Source: a bacterium (GTDB lineage Bacteria > Zhuqueibacterota > Zhuqueibacteria > Residuimicrobiales > Krinioviventaceae). Taken from it: DNA of 64,000 bases. Of the stretch, positions 26,666 to 35,563 are shown one piece after another. Where the stretch lies: assembly GCA_029561455.1 (NCBI GenBank), contig JAKQIY010000034.1:89139-153138 (forward strand), read 5' to 3'. Position 1 is the stretch's first letter; every line of letters begins with the position of its first letter. The notes under the pieces were generated by a model that was given only the letters and a program-made list of their open reading frames with translations, did not search any database and was not told where the DNA came from. The position numbers and the translations under genes were made by a program.

Positions 26666-27759
26666 AACCATTATTTGGCAATATTTATAAAGATAAAGTC
26701 TGTCTGGTTACCGGGCATACCGGTTTTAAAGGTTCATGGCTGGCATTCTGGTTGACCACCCTGGGGGCAAAAGTTATTGGCTTTTCTTTACAGCCACCCA
26801 CCCGGCCTAATCATTTTGAATTATTAAATACAGACTATATATCCATAATCGGCGATATCCGTAATAAAGTGGCAATCGATAATGCTGTTATTAAAAACCA
26901 GCCGGATATTGTCTTTCATCTCGCCGCCCAGCCCCTGGTAAGAAGATCATATCAGGACCCGGTTGAGACTTTTGAGACCAATGTTCTGGGGGTATTGAAT
27001 GTTTTTGAAGCGTGTAAAAAGGCTCAGTGTGTTAAGGCAATAATAAATATTACCAGCGATAAATGCTATGAGAATAAAGAATGGATTTGGGGCTACCGGG
27101 AAACCGACCCTATGGGTGGGCATGATCCATACAGCGCCTCTAAAGGATGTTCAGAAATTTTAACTTCATCTTACCGGCGGTCTTTTTTTAACCCGGAGTA
27201 TTATGGTTCACGTCATAATACCCTGCTGGCCAGCGTGCGGGCGGGGAATGTTATCGGTGGTGGCGATTGGGCTGAAGATAGAATAGTGCCGGATATTATC
27301 AGGGCAGCATCCCAAAAAGCCTGTGTTTCCATCCGCAACCCCAAAGCAGTACGACCCTGGCAGCATGTGCTTGAACCCTTGAGCGGTTATTTAACTTTGG
27401 GGTGGAAATTACTTGAAGGTCAAAAGGAATACGCTGCCGAATGGAATTTCGGACCGGATTCTAAAAGTAATTCAAGTGTTAAAGAGTTGGTAAAATTGGC
27501 GCAAACCTATTGGCCGGTGATTAATTATAGTGAAGCACATGAGGCGCAGGCAGTGCATGAAGCCAATCTTTTGATGCTGGATTGTACCAAAGCCGCGAAA
27601 ATTTTACATTGGCAGCCTGTTTGGGATTTTCAGCAAACGATACAAAAGACGATTGTTTGGTATAAAGAATATTATGATTCACATGTCGTTAATTCGGAAA
27701 AGGATTTGCAGGCTTTTATTAACGATGCCCGGGAAAAAGGTATTTCATGGAGTCTTTAA
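26662..27759 (+). CDS. rfbG: CDP-glucose 4,6-dehydratase
   Basis: The protein has 365 residues from the ATG at 26662, which overlaps the rfbF stop; in-frame ATGs at 26647 and 26656 are alternatives. The NAD-binding motif is TGHTGFKGSWLAFWL, followed by HLAAQPLVRRSY, INITSDKCYEN, and YSASKGCSE with the catalytic Tyr/Lys. RPWQHVLEPLSGYL is a hallmark of RfbG. The product is CDP-4-keto-6-deoxyglucose. No RfbH-type 3-dehydratase is in the window, so the following SDR may act directly on this intermediate. Confidence 0.95.
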   Translation: MKPLFGNIYKDKVCLVTGHTGFKGSWLAFWLTTLGAKVIGFSLQPPTRPNHFELLNTDYISIIGDIRNKVAIDNAVIKNQPDIVFHLAAQPLVRRSYQDPVETFETNVLGVLNVFEACKKAQCVKAIINITSDKCYENKEWIWGYRETDPMGGHDPYSASKGCSEILTSSYRRSFFNPEYYGSRHNTLLASVRAGNVIGGGDWAEDRIVPDIIRAASQKACVSIRNPKAVRPWQHVLEPLSGYLTLGWKLLEGQKEYAAEWNFGPDSKSNSSVKELVKLAQTYWPVINYSEAHEAQAVHEANLLMLDCTKAAKILHWQPVWDFQQTIQKTIVWYKEYYDSHVVNSEKDLQAFINDAREKGISWSL

Positions 27760-28670
27760 AAAATTCGCAAATACTGATCACCGGAGGTTTGGGATACCTG
27801 GGAAAATTTTTAACCGGGAAATTGCTGGAACTCGGCGCCAACGTGGCTATATTTGATCTGGCAGTTCCTGTAAATAAAATTAACGGTGTAAAATATTACC
27901 AGGTGAATCTGTTGAATTATGAGAAAACCTGTGAATATATTCAAGAAATTAAACCGCATAAAATTTTTCATTTGGCCGCTTCTATCAACAGAACCAGAGA
28001 TTATCAATACATTGATGAAATATTGGATAGCAATCTTAAAGGGACCAACAATCTTTTGCGCGCTCTGACATGTATTGATTTTACTTCATTTATTTATGCC
28101 AGCACCGGTGAAGTGTATGGCAATCAGCCAAGCGTTCCGTTTGATGAAGATATGGCATTAAAGCCAATTTCTCCATATTCGGTATCCAAAGCTGCTGCTG
28201 AATTATCCATTCAAACTTTTGCCGATATTTATAAAAAGCCTTTTACCATATTGAGAATATTTAATATATTAGGTCCCGGCTTGCCGGCAAGTTTCTTTTT
28301 TTCGCAACTTGTATCTGCATTAAAAGAAAACAAACCTTTCGATATGACCGGAGGAGAACAAAAACGGGATTTTGTTTTTAGCGATGATACTATCAATGCG
28401 ATGATCCTTGCCGCATCCAATAATAAAGCCAATAAACAAATATTTAATGTTTGCAGTGGTCAAAGCATTACCTTGCGTGAGGTGACGGAAATATGCAAAC
28501 ACGCTTTAAAGTCAGATTCGAAAATTAATTTTGGCGCTATTCCTTATCGGGATACGGAAATCTGGAATATGCTGGGTAGTAATGAAAAAATTAGGAAACT
28601 TTTATTTTATAATAATACAATAGATATTACCAAAGGCATACAGAGTATAATTTTAAATAATGTTTACTAG
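27747..28670 (+). CDS. SDR-family sugar-nucleotide reductase or epimerase (CDP-sugar branch)
   Basis: The protein has 307 residues and overlaps the rfbG end by 13 bp, with GGGAAAAAGG six bases upstream of its ATG. SDR motifs: TGGLGYLGKFL, HLAASINRTRDY, YASTGEVYG and YSVSKAAAE (catalytic Tyr/Lys intact). RIFNILGPG and FSDDTINA follow. Coupling with rfbF and rfbG suggests it reduces or epimerises CDP-4-keto-6-deoxyglucose, as CDP-abequose or CDP-paratose synthases do on their own substrates. The exact product cannot be told from the sequence. Confidence 0.82.
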   Translation: MESLKNSQILITGGLGYLGKFLTGKLLELGANVAIFDLAVPVNKINGVKYYQVNLLNYEKTCEYIQEIKPHKIFHLAASINRTRDYQYIDEILDSNLKGTNNLLRALTCIDFTSFIYASTGEVYGNQPSVPFDEDMALKPISPYSVSKAAAELSIQTFADIYKKPFTILRIFNILGPGLPASFFFSQLVSALKENKPFDMTGGEQKRDFVFSDDTINAMILAASNNKANKQIFNVCSGQSITLREVTEICKHALKSDSKINFGAIPYRDTEIWNMLGSNEKIRKLLFYNNTIDITKGIQSIILNNVY

Positions 28671-28723
28671 ATGAGTATTTTGTATAAATAGTAAAATATC
28701 TTTAGAAATGGAATAAACCTGAA

Positions 28724-29797
28724 ATGAAAATATCTCTCAATTGTAAACTAGATACCGCCGGTTCTTTTGGCTTTATCAAGCCTATTGCCGACAGCGTTCT
28801 GGTTGATTCAATAGAGGTGTTCCGGGATAGCAGGTCTTTGGCATATCCCAAAATCAGATATCAATTACCCTTAATTAAAACAGGGGGTATAACCGGTCAA
28901 TTTTCAAAGTTTTTACTAATGTTGGCAAAAGTAAAACCGGATTTTGATTTAGCTATAGGGATATATGAAATTCCTCATGGTTTATTAGCATTTTTAATTG
29001 GTAAAATTAAAAGAATACCTGTAATAATTTCTATTATTGGCAATCCCGGTTATGAAAAAATCCGCAAGGGGCTGTGGAAAAAGTTGTCTCATTATATGTA
29101 TCAACGAATTGCTGCAGTGACTGTCACAGGAACAAATTCCAGGCAATTTCTGATAACTAACGGCATTAGCCCGGAACGTATTTATATTTTACCCAATTCT
29201 ATAGATATTGATTATTTTAAACCAAATCCAATTGTGCAAAAACAATATGATTTAATTAATCTGGGCAGGTTATGTAGTGAAAAGGAATTAGATATTTTAT
29301 TATATATTGTTTCAGAAATTAAAAAAAGCATACCTTTTATTAAAGTTGGTATAGCTGGTAAAGGGCCAGATAAAAATAAACTGGAATTATTAATAAAAGC
29401 ACTTGATTTGCAGCATAATGTAGAATTACTTGGTTTTGTGGAAAACAGTGCGGACTTTAATAATGCCGGAAAGATATTTGTAATAACATCCTCTACTGAA
29501 GGTTTGCCAAGAAGTGTTATTGAGGCAATGGCTTGTGGTGTCCCCGCGATTGGTTCCAATGTAGGGGATATGGCAGATATTATTGTTGATGGAGAAAATG
29601 GGTATATAATTAATGATTATCATGATATTGATGATTATACAAAAAAAATTTCCAGGTTATTAACAGATAAAGAATTATACGAGTCATTCTCTGATCGCGC
29701 TATAAAGTATAGCCGGGAAAGATTTTCACACCAGGCAGCTACGCGAGTATGGGAAATGATTTTCAAAAATATTTATGGAGATAAAAAACTTGGATAA
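28724..29797 (+). CDS. GT4 glycosyltransferase, copy 3
   Basis: The protein has 357 residues. LPNSIDIDYFKPN ends the acceptor domain, NLGRLCSEKELDILL opens the donor domain, GIAGKGPDKNKLE is the nucleotide-contact turn and STEGLPRSVIEAMACGVPAIGSNVGG-like sequence carries the E-x7-E pair. It is a cytoplasmic retaining glycosyltransferase for one linkage of the repeat unit. It overlaps the start region of the next gene (LegB-like). Confidence 0.92.
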   Translation: MKISLNCKLDTAGSFGFIKPIADSVLVDSIEVFRDSRSLAYPKIRYQLPLIKTGGITGQFSKFLLMLAKVKPDFDLAIGIYEIPHGLLAFLIGKIKRIPVIISIIGNPGYEKIRKGLWKKLSHYMYQRIAAVTVTGTNSRQFLITNGISPERIYILPNSIDIDYFKPNPIVQKQYDLINLGRLCSEKELDILLYIVSEIKKSIPFIKVGIAGKGPDKNKLELLIKALDLQHNVELLGFVENSADFNNAGKIFVITSSTEGLPRSVIEAMACGVPAIGSNVGDMADIIVDGENGYIINDYHDIDDYTKKISRLLTDKELYESFSDRAIKYSRERFSHQAATRVWEMIFKNIYGDKKLG

Positions 29798-30764
29798 AAT
29801 TTTAATTACAGGCGCTGCAGGTTTTATTGGTTCGCATTTAACTGAATTGCTTGTACAAAAAGGCTATCAGGTAAAAGCCTTTGTTCATTATAATTCCCGC
29901 AATAGCTGGGGATGGCTCGAAAATTCAGCAGTTAAAGATGATGTTGAGGTTATTGCCGGTGATATCCGTGATTTTGATTCTGTATCAATGGCAATTAAAG
30001 GATGTAAAACAGTTTATCATTTAGCTGCCCTCATAGGTATACCCTATTCTTATATATCCCCTTTGGCATATATAAAAACAAATATTGAGGGTACTTATAA
30101 TATTTTACAGACATGCCGATATGAAGATGTTGATAATGTTTTAATCACTTCCACAAGCGAAACTTTTGGTACTGCTCAATATATCCCTATTGATGAGAAG
30201 CATCCACTGGCAGGTCAATCGCCATATTCCGCAACTAAAATAGGTGCTGACCAACTTGCATTTAGTTATTATAGTTCTTTTAATTTACCAGTAAAAATCG
30301 TGAGGCCATTTAATACCTATGGGCCAAGACAATCTGCCCGGGCTATTATACCAACAGTTATATCTCAAATTCTTGAAGGAAACCGGGAAATTAAACTCGG
30401 GAATTTAGCACCAACCCGTGATTTGACTTTTGTTAAAGATACGGTAAAAGGTTTTTATGAAATATCCTTATCAACTAAATTATTTGGTGAAATTACAAAT
30501 ATTGGCATGAATAATGAAATATCGATTGGCGATTTGGTGCAATTAATTGCCAAATTAATGGATGTTGAAATTAAAGTCCTTGCCGATACGCAAAGAGTGC
30601 GACCAGGAAAAAGCGAAGTGGAAAGGTTATATTGTGATAATTCAAAGATATTAAACAACACCAACTGGAAGCCGGATTATAATTTAAAAAAAGGGCTTTT
30701 AGAAACAATTCCATGGATTAAAGACAATTTAAGCTATTATAAATCAGAGATTTACAATGTCTAA
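29775..30764 (+). CDS. LegB-like NDP-sugar 4,6-dehydratase (SDR)
   Basis: The protein has 329 residues from the ATG at 29775. A TTG at 29790 is a good alternative, because GGAG lies 9 nt before it and the product would start right at the first strand (DKILITG). Motifs: GAAGFIGSHLTELL, FVHYNSRNSWGWLE, HLAALIGIPYSY, TSTSETFGTAQYIPIDE, YSATKIGAD and RPFNTYGPRQSARAIIP. These closely match LegB, the GDP-GlcNAc 4,6-dehydratase of legionaminic acid synthesis. No other leg gene is present, so a different 4-keto-6-deoxy-amino sugar may be made. Confidence 0.88.
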   Translation: MEIKNLDKILITGAAGFIGSHLTELLVQKGYQVKAFVHYNSRNSWGWLENSAVKDDVEVIAGDIRDFDSVSMAIKGCKTVYHLAALIGIPYSYISPLAYIKTNIEGTYNILQTCRYEDVDNVLITSTSETFGTAQYIPIDEKHPLAGQSPYSATKIGADQLAFSYYSSFNLPVKIVRPFNTYGPRQSARAIIPTVISQILEGNREIKLGNLAPTRDLTFVKDTVKGFYEISLSTKLFGEITNIGMNNEISIGDLVQLIAKLMDVEIKVLADTQRVRPGKSEVERLYCDNSKILNNTNWKPDYNLKKGLLETIPWIKDNLSYYKSEIYNV

Positions 30765-31464
30765 GAGAGCTATCATTCTTGCCGGTGGTAAAGGAACCAG
30801 GTTGAAACCCTTTACTATTGCTTTACCCAAACCTCTTGTTCCGATCGGTGAAAAACCAGTTTTGGGAATAATCATCGAACAATTGGTAAATAATGATTTT
30901 GATCATATAACTCTTGCTATTAATCATTTAGCCGATATTATCAAGGCTGTTTTTGGTACGGGAGAAAAATGGGGTGTAAAAATTGATTATTCACTAGAAA
31001 ATAAAGCCTTGTCCACAATGGGCCCATTAAGCCTCATTAATGATCTTCCGGAAAATTTTTTAATTATGAATGGCGATGTATTGTCTGATATTAATTATAA
31101 AGAATTTTATAATAGTCATGTTAGCGAGCAAAATATTTTTACGATATCTTCTTATAAAAGAATCCAGTTAACCGATTATGGCGTTTTAGAGATTGGCGGA
31201 GATGATTTACTAACAGGGTTTAAAGAAAAACCCAAGGTTGAATATGAGGTTAGCATGGGTATTTACATGGCTAATAAAGAAATATTAAAATATATTCCCA
31301 AAAACCAACCTTATGGTTTTGATAATTTAATGATCGACTTGATTAAAAACAGGAAACCAGCCAAAGTTAAACGGCATAATGGTTATTGGTTAGATATCGG
31401 GCGACCTGATGATTATGAAAAAGCGTGCGACGACATTGAACAATTATTTACTGGTGTTAAATGA
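30757..31464 (+). CDS. Sugar-1-phosphate nucleotidyltransferase
   Basis: The protein has 235 residues. The NTP loop is LAGGKGTRLKPFT with LPKPLVPIGEKPVLG, the metal-binding region is LIMNGDVLSDI, and GYWLDIGRPDDYEKA closes the fold. The length fits the short mannose-1-phosphate guanylyltransferase-like group, with no hexapeptide extension. It overlaps the LegB-like gene by 8 bp and probably supplies its nucleotide sugar. The base (GTP, CTP, UTP or dTTP) cannot be told by eye. Confidence 0.88.
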   Translation: MSKRAIILAGGKGTRLKPFTIALPKPLVPIGEKPVLGIIIEQLVNNDFDHITLAINHLADIIKAVFGTGEKWGVKIDYSLENKALSTMGPLSLINDLPENFLIMNGDVLSDINYKEFYNSHVSEQNIFTISSYKRIQLTDYGVLEIGGDDLLTGFKEKPKVEYEVSMGIYMANKEILKYIPKNQPYGFDNLMIDLIKNRKPAKVKRHNGYWLDIGRPDDYEKACDDIEQLFTGVK

Positions 31465-32300
31465 AGATCATTGTTACCGGCAGTAAAGGATTTATTGGTT
31501 CTTATCTGGTTCCAAAGCTCATCAGTGCCGGGCATAAAGTTATAGAAATAGATTTACAATATGGTATTGATATTACTAACTGGCAGGATATAAAAAATAT
31601 AAAAGAGTTTGATTGGATTATACATTTAGCCGCTGTTACTTTTGTGCCATCATCCTGGGAAAAAGCTAGGGAGATGTATCAAGTAAACATACAGGGTACG
31701 CTGAATATATTAGAACTTTGTAGAATAAATAATGCAAAATTCATTTTTACTAGTTCATATGTTTATGGTGTTCCACAATATTTGCCGATTGATGAAAAGC
31801 ATCCGGTATTTCCATTCAATCCATATTGTCGTTCGAAATTGATTGGCGAAGAATTGTGCAGGGGATATAATAGTGATTTCCAGGTTCCGGTGATTATTTT
31901 TAGGCCTTTTAATATTTATGGTAAAGGACAGGCAGATTCTTTTTTAATTTCCACAATATTTAAACAAATATCCGAAAATGGCAAGATAACTCTAAAAGAT
32001 CCTAATCCAAAACGTGATTTTGTTCATGTAACAGATGTTGTAGAGGCATATTGTAATGTATTGAATTTATCGAAATTTGATTTTGAAATTTTTAATTTAG
32101 GCTGTGGAAAAAGTTATTCTGTTCAGGAAATTGTACAATTAATAAAACAAAATTCTATTAAAGATTTTGACGTTGTATATGCTAATGAAAAAAGACATAA
32201 TGAAGTGGCAGATACTATTGCAGATATTTCTTACGCGCAAAAAATATTAAATTGGGAACCTAAAGTAGACATAGTTAAGGGACTTTGTTCTTTATTATAA
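31461..32300 (+). CDS. Short SDR-family NAD-dependent sugar epimerase/reductase
   Basis: The protein has 279 residues, about 30-50 shorter than usual extended SDRs. GSKGFIGSYL is the NAD loop, followed by HLAAVTFVPSSW, TSSYVYGVPQYLPIDE, the catalytic YCRSK, and RPFNIYGKGQ. The PQYLPIDEKHP segment echoes the LegB-like gene two genes upstream, so the two may share ancestry. It overlaps the nucleotidyltransferase by 4 bp (ATGA). It is a likely reductase or epimerase for the same nucleotide sugar. Strongly AT-rich. Confidence 0.82.
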   Translation: MKIIVTGSKGFIGSYLVPKLISAGHKVIEIDLQYGIDITNWQDIKNIKEFDWIIHLAAVTFVPSSWEKAREMYQVNIQGTLNILELCRINNAKFIFTSSYVYGVPQYLPIDEKHPVFPFNPYCRSKLIGEELCRGYNSDFQVPVIIFRPFNIYGKGQADSFLISTIFKQISENGKITLKDPNPKRDFVHVTDVVEAYCNVLNLSKFDFEIFNLGCGKSYSVQEIVQLIKQNSIKDFDVVYANEKRHNEVADTIADISYAQKILNWEPKVDIVKGLCSLL

Positions 32301-32326
32301 TTTTTTTGACATGAGATTAGAAAAAC

Positions 32327-33679
32327 ATGAGTGTTTACAATACATTTTCAGAAAAGATAATTTTACCCACAAGTGATTTCCTGTTAGGAAATTCAATAGC
32401 TAAAAATTTTAAATTTCTTGAAGAGTCTCAATGGTGGTCTCGTGAAGAAATAGATAATTGGCAGAATATAAATTTACAAAAGTTAATCAAGCATGCATAT
32501 ACAAATGTGCCCTATTATCACAATTTATTTAAAAAATTGAAATTAATGCCTGATGATATTCTCACCAAGGACGATTTATATAAATTACCAATATTAACTA
32601 AAAAGGATATCAGAGTCAATTTCCCCGAATTTATTGTAGCAAAGAATATTCCTAAATCCCAGCTGATTTTTCAAAGTTCAAGTGGTTCAACTGGTGAACC
32701 TCTTCAATTTTATATTACAAAAGCAGCAGAATCTTTTCATAAAGCTTGTGCAATTCGTGCCTGGTACTGGATGGGATATAGGTTAGGGGATAAATATGTA
32801 AAAATTAGCCAAAATCCCAGGGATTCTTTGATCAAAAGAATTCAAGATAGGAGTAATAATTGCAGATATGTTTTTTTTCAGCAGCACACTCATAATAATT
32901 TAAAAAAAATTGTAGAAGTGATTTTAGCTTTCAAACCAAAAATATTGAGAGGATATCCTGATCCGTTATTTTTTTTGGCACAATATTTAAAAAAAAATAA
33001 TATTTTCATAAATTCAATATTTGCAATTAATAGCACTGGCAATGTTTTATTTGAAAATAACAGGAATCTCATTGAAGAACAATTTAATTGCAAGATTTAT
33101 GATTCTTATAGTTGTGAAGGAGGAGCAAATGTCGCTCAATGTGAAAATCTGGCCAGCTATCATTCTGCTGAAGAATATGCTATTTCTGAATTCATCAGAA
33201 ATGAAAATGATGATAACGCAGTGGCCGGTGAGCGGTTAATTGTAACAGATTTATTTAATTATGCGGTTCCTTTTATTCGATATGATAGCCAGGATTATAT
33301 TATTCGAAAAAATAAAATCTGTTCTTGTGGTCGCTCATTGCATAATTTCGAAAAAATAAATGGCAGAGATAGTGATATTTTAATAACTCCTAGTGGAAAA
33401 TATTTAATAGTACATAATTTTACCGGATATTTTGAATGGATTGAATCAATTGAACAATTTCAGGTTTGGCAGAATCAGATTGATGATATTGTGATTAAAA
33501 TAAAAGTAAATAAAAAGTTTACAGACAAAGAATTTAAAAAAGTTTTAAATTATTGGAAAAATTACATTGGTAATGATGTAAATGTTAACCTTCAAATAGT
33601 TGATGAAATACCTTTGACTGCTTCTGGTAAACGCAGGTTCTTAATACGGAATGATAACCTGCAATTATTTGATTTTTGA
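32327..33679 (+). CDS. CapK-like adenylate-forming enzyme, copy 2
   Basis: The protein has 450 residues. The P-loop is SSSGSTGEPLQFY, and other motifs are YDSYSCEGGANVAQCE, FIRYDSQDYI, a CSCGRSLHNF zinc-like element, INGRDSDILI and EIPLTASGKRRFL. It has the same architecture as the copy at 15882, but the two differ strongly in sequence. The family adenylates carboxylic acids; here it follows a LegB/nucleotidyltransferase/SDR run and may make an acyl donor for an amino sugar (inference). Its codons are among the most AT-rich in the locus. Confidence 0.88.
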   Translation: MSVYNTFSEKIILPTSDFLLGNSIAKNFKFLEESQWWSREEIDNWQNINLQKLIKHAYTNVPYYHNLFKKLKLMPDDILTKDDLYKLPILTKKDIRVNFPEFIVAKNIPKSQLIFQSSSGSTGEPLQFYITKAAESFHKACAIRAWYWMGYRLGDKYVKISQNPRDSLIKRIQDRSNNCRYVFFQQHTHNNLKKIVEVILAFKPKILRGYPDPLFFLAQYLKKNNIFINSIFAINSTGNVLFENNRNLIEEQFNCKIYDSYSCEGGANVAQCENLASYHSAEEYAISEFIRNENDDNAVAGERLIVTDLFNYAVPFIRYDSQDYIIRKNKICSCGRSLHNFEKINGRDSDILITPSGKYLIVHNFTGYFEWIESIEQFQVWQNQIDDIVIKIKVNKKFTDKEFKKVLNYWKNYIGNDVNVNLQIVDEIPLTASGKRRFLIRNDNLQLFDF

Positions 33680-33802
33680 AAATATAATTATATCCCAAGT
33701 TTCATTGTTTTCTAGACAAAAGTAGTATTTGTAATTATCTTTAAAAAATATTATGTTATCATAGTTTTTTATGATTTTTATTTTGAACAACAGGATGAAT
33801 AC

Positions 33803-34939
33803 ATGAAAAGTATGCAAATTTGTACCCGCTGTGTTTCCGATACCACGATGCAGGATATTGTATTCGATGAAAACGGGATGTGTAATTTTTGCAAATTACA
33901 TGATAAATTTATTGATATGCACCCTTTGGGCGAGAAAGGTGAGAGCATTATCAATAACCTCGTCGAAAAAATAAAAAGAGCAGGAAAGAATAAAAAGTAT
34001 GACTGTATCATCGGTTTAAGCGGCGGTTCGGACAGTACCTATTTGCTGTATTGGGCTTGTAAACAGGGTCTGCGGCCCCTGGCGGTAACTTTTGATAACG
34101 GCTGGAACACTGAAATATCTGTAAAAAATATTAAAAACGCCACCGATAAACTTGGTGTTGATTTACATACGGTGGTAGCGGATTGGGAAGAAATGAAAGA
34201 CCTGCAGCGCAGCTTTTTGGAGGCTTCCGTTTCCGACGCCGACGCGCCAAGCGATTATGCCATTTATTCGGTTCTCTATACCGAAGCCATTAAAGCCGGT
34301 GTTCGATATTCCCTGAATGGCCATTCTTTCCGCGCAGAAGGAACGGTGCCCAAAAGCTGGTCCTATTTTGACGGGCGCTATGTTAAAAGTGTGTTAAAAT
34401 TATATGGCACCCGAAAGAAAATTAAAAGCTTTCCGATCATGTCGTTGTTACAGTTTGTCTATTATGTGCTGGTAAAACGGATCAAAGATGTGCGTGTTTT
34501 TGATTATATTGAATACAACAAGGCAAAAGCCAAAGAGATCATTACCCGTGAACTGGACTGGAAAGATTATAGCGGTCATCACCATGAAAATGTTTTTACC
34601 CGATTCTTTCAATCCTATTTTTTGCCGGTCAAATTTAATATTGATAAACGTAAAGTGGAATATAGCGCCCTGATCCGGTCGAATCAACTAGATCGCAACA
34701 AAGCCTTGCAGGAATTGGCAAGCGCTTATCCTTATGATGTTAATGATGTTGAATATGTTATCAAAAAACTGGGTTATACTGAACAAGAGTTTGAGCGCAT
34801 ATTGCATTTACCGAAAAGAACTTTTCATGATTATCCAACATATCATTCCATGATGAAAAAATTGAAATTCCCTATAAAAATTGCCGCACAATTGAACCTG
34901 ATCCCTAAAATCCTCTACGAAAAATATGCGGAAATGTAA
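33803..34939 (+). CDS. wbpG: WbpG-type N-acetyl sugar amidotransferase
   Basis: The protein has 378 residues. It has an N-terminal zinc-like pair of Cys motifs (CTRC and CNFC), the PP-loop LSGGSDSTYLL near residue 72 that activates the substrate with ATP, and NGHSFRAEG downstream. The WbpG/PseA/LegG family turns a sugar N-acetyl group into acetamidino, using ammonia made by HisH2/HisF2-type partners, which are the next two genes (gaps of 5 and 1 bp). In Pseudomonas the product is UDP-ManNAc(3NAm)A. A 123-bp AT-rich gap precedes it and may carry a promoter. Confidence 0.93.
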   Translation: MKSMQICTRCVSDTTMQDIVFDENGMCNFCKLHDKFIDMHPLGEKGESIINNLVEKIKRAGKNKKYDCIIGLSGGSDSTYLLYWACKQGLRPLAVTFDNGWNTEISVKNIKNATDKLGVDLHTVVADWEEMKDLQRSFLEASVSDADAPSDYAIYSVLYTEAIKAGVRYSLNGHSFRAEGTVPKSWSYFDGRYVKSVLKLYGTRKKIKSFPIMSLLQFVYYVLVKRIKDVRVFDYIEYNKAKAKEIITRELDWKDYSGHHHENVFTRFFQSYFLPVKFNIDKRKVEYSALIRSNQLDRNKALQELASAYPYDVNDVEYVIKKLGYTEQEFERILHLPKRTFHDYPTYHSMMKKLKFPIKIAAQLNLIPKILYEKYAEM

Positions 34940-34944
34940 CTGCG

Positions 34945-35562
34945 ATGATAGTTATTATTGATTATGGAATGGGTAATCTACATTCGATCCAGTATAAATT
35001 AAAAAAATTGGGCGTAGAAACAATTGTTACCGCCGACAGCGATATTATTTCTCAGGCCGATAAAATTGTATTGCCGGGGGTTGGGCATTTTGCCAAAGGA
35101 ATGCAGAATTTACACACCCTCGGTTTGATCGATATTTTAAATTATAAAGTAATTAAAGAGAATACCCCGGTGTTAGGAATTTGTCTGGGAATGCAATTGT
35201 TAACAGATTTTAGTGAAGAAGGGAATGCAAAGGGTTTGGGGTGGATTAAAGGGAAAACAGTACGTTTCAACTTTAATCATTATCCTGAGCAACTCAAAGT
35301 CCCGCATATCGGTTGGAATACTCTTAATTTAAAAAAAACGAACCCGTTGATAAATAAAATTGATGAAGAAAATTTGTTTTATTTTGTTCATAGCTATTAT
35401 GTGCAATGTGAAAATGCAAAAGATATAGTTGCAACGACGACGTATGGCATTGAATTTCATTCTGTGATTCATAGTAACAATATTTTTGGCACTCAATTTC
35501 ATCCGGAAAAAAGTCACGATTGTGGAATGGTAATGCTTAAAAATTTTATTATGCTGGATTAA
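34945..35562 (+). CDS. hisH: Glutamine amidotransferase HisH2
   Basis: The protein has 205 residues, a class I glutamine amidotransferase. The nucleophile Cys80 is in GICLGMQLL and the triad is completed by His186 and Glu188 in FHPEKS. It releases ammonia from glutamine and passes it through the HisF2 barrel. The position between wbpG and a HisF paralogue, within a polysaccharide locus and far from other his genes, marks it as the sugar-amidation paralogue and not the histidine enzyme. Confidence 0.93.
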   Translation: MIVIIDYGMGNLHSIQYKLKKLGVETIVTADSDIISQADKIVLPGVGHFAKGMQNLHTLGLIDILNYKVIKENTPVLGICLGMQLLTDFSEEGNAKGLGWIKGKTVRFNFNHYPEQLKVPHIGWNTLNLKKTNPLINKIDEENLFYFVHSYYVQCENAKDIVATTTYGIEFHSVIHSNNIFGTQFHPEKSHDCGMVMLKNFIMLD

Positions 35563-35563
35563 T

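Noticed and set aside
29775..33679. Complete legionaminic acid operon
   Set aside because: Only a LegB-like and a nucleotidyltransferase gene are recognisable; the condensing, hydrolysing and CMP-transfer steps are absent.
33758..33775. Terminator upstream of wbpG
   Set aside because: ATCATA/TATGAT is only six A/T-rich base pairs; too weak to support, though followed by T-rich sequence.
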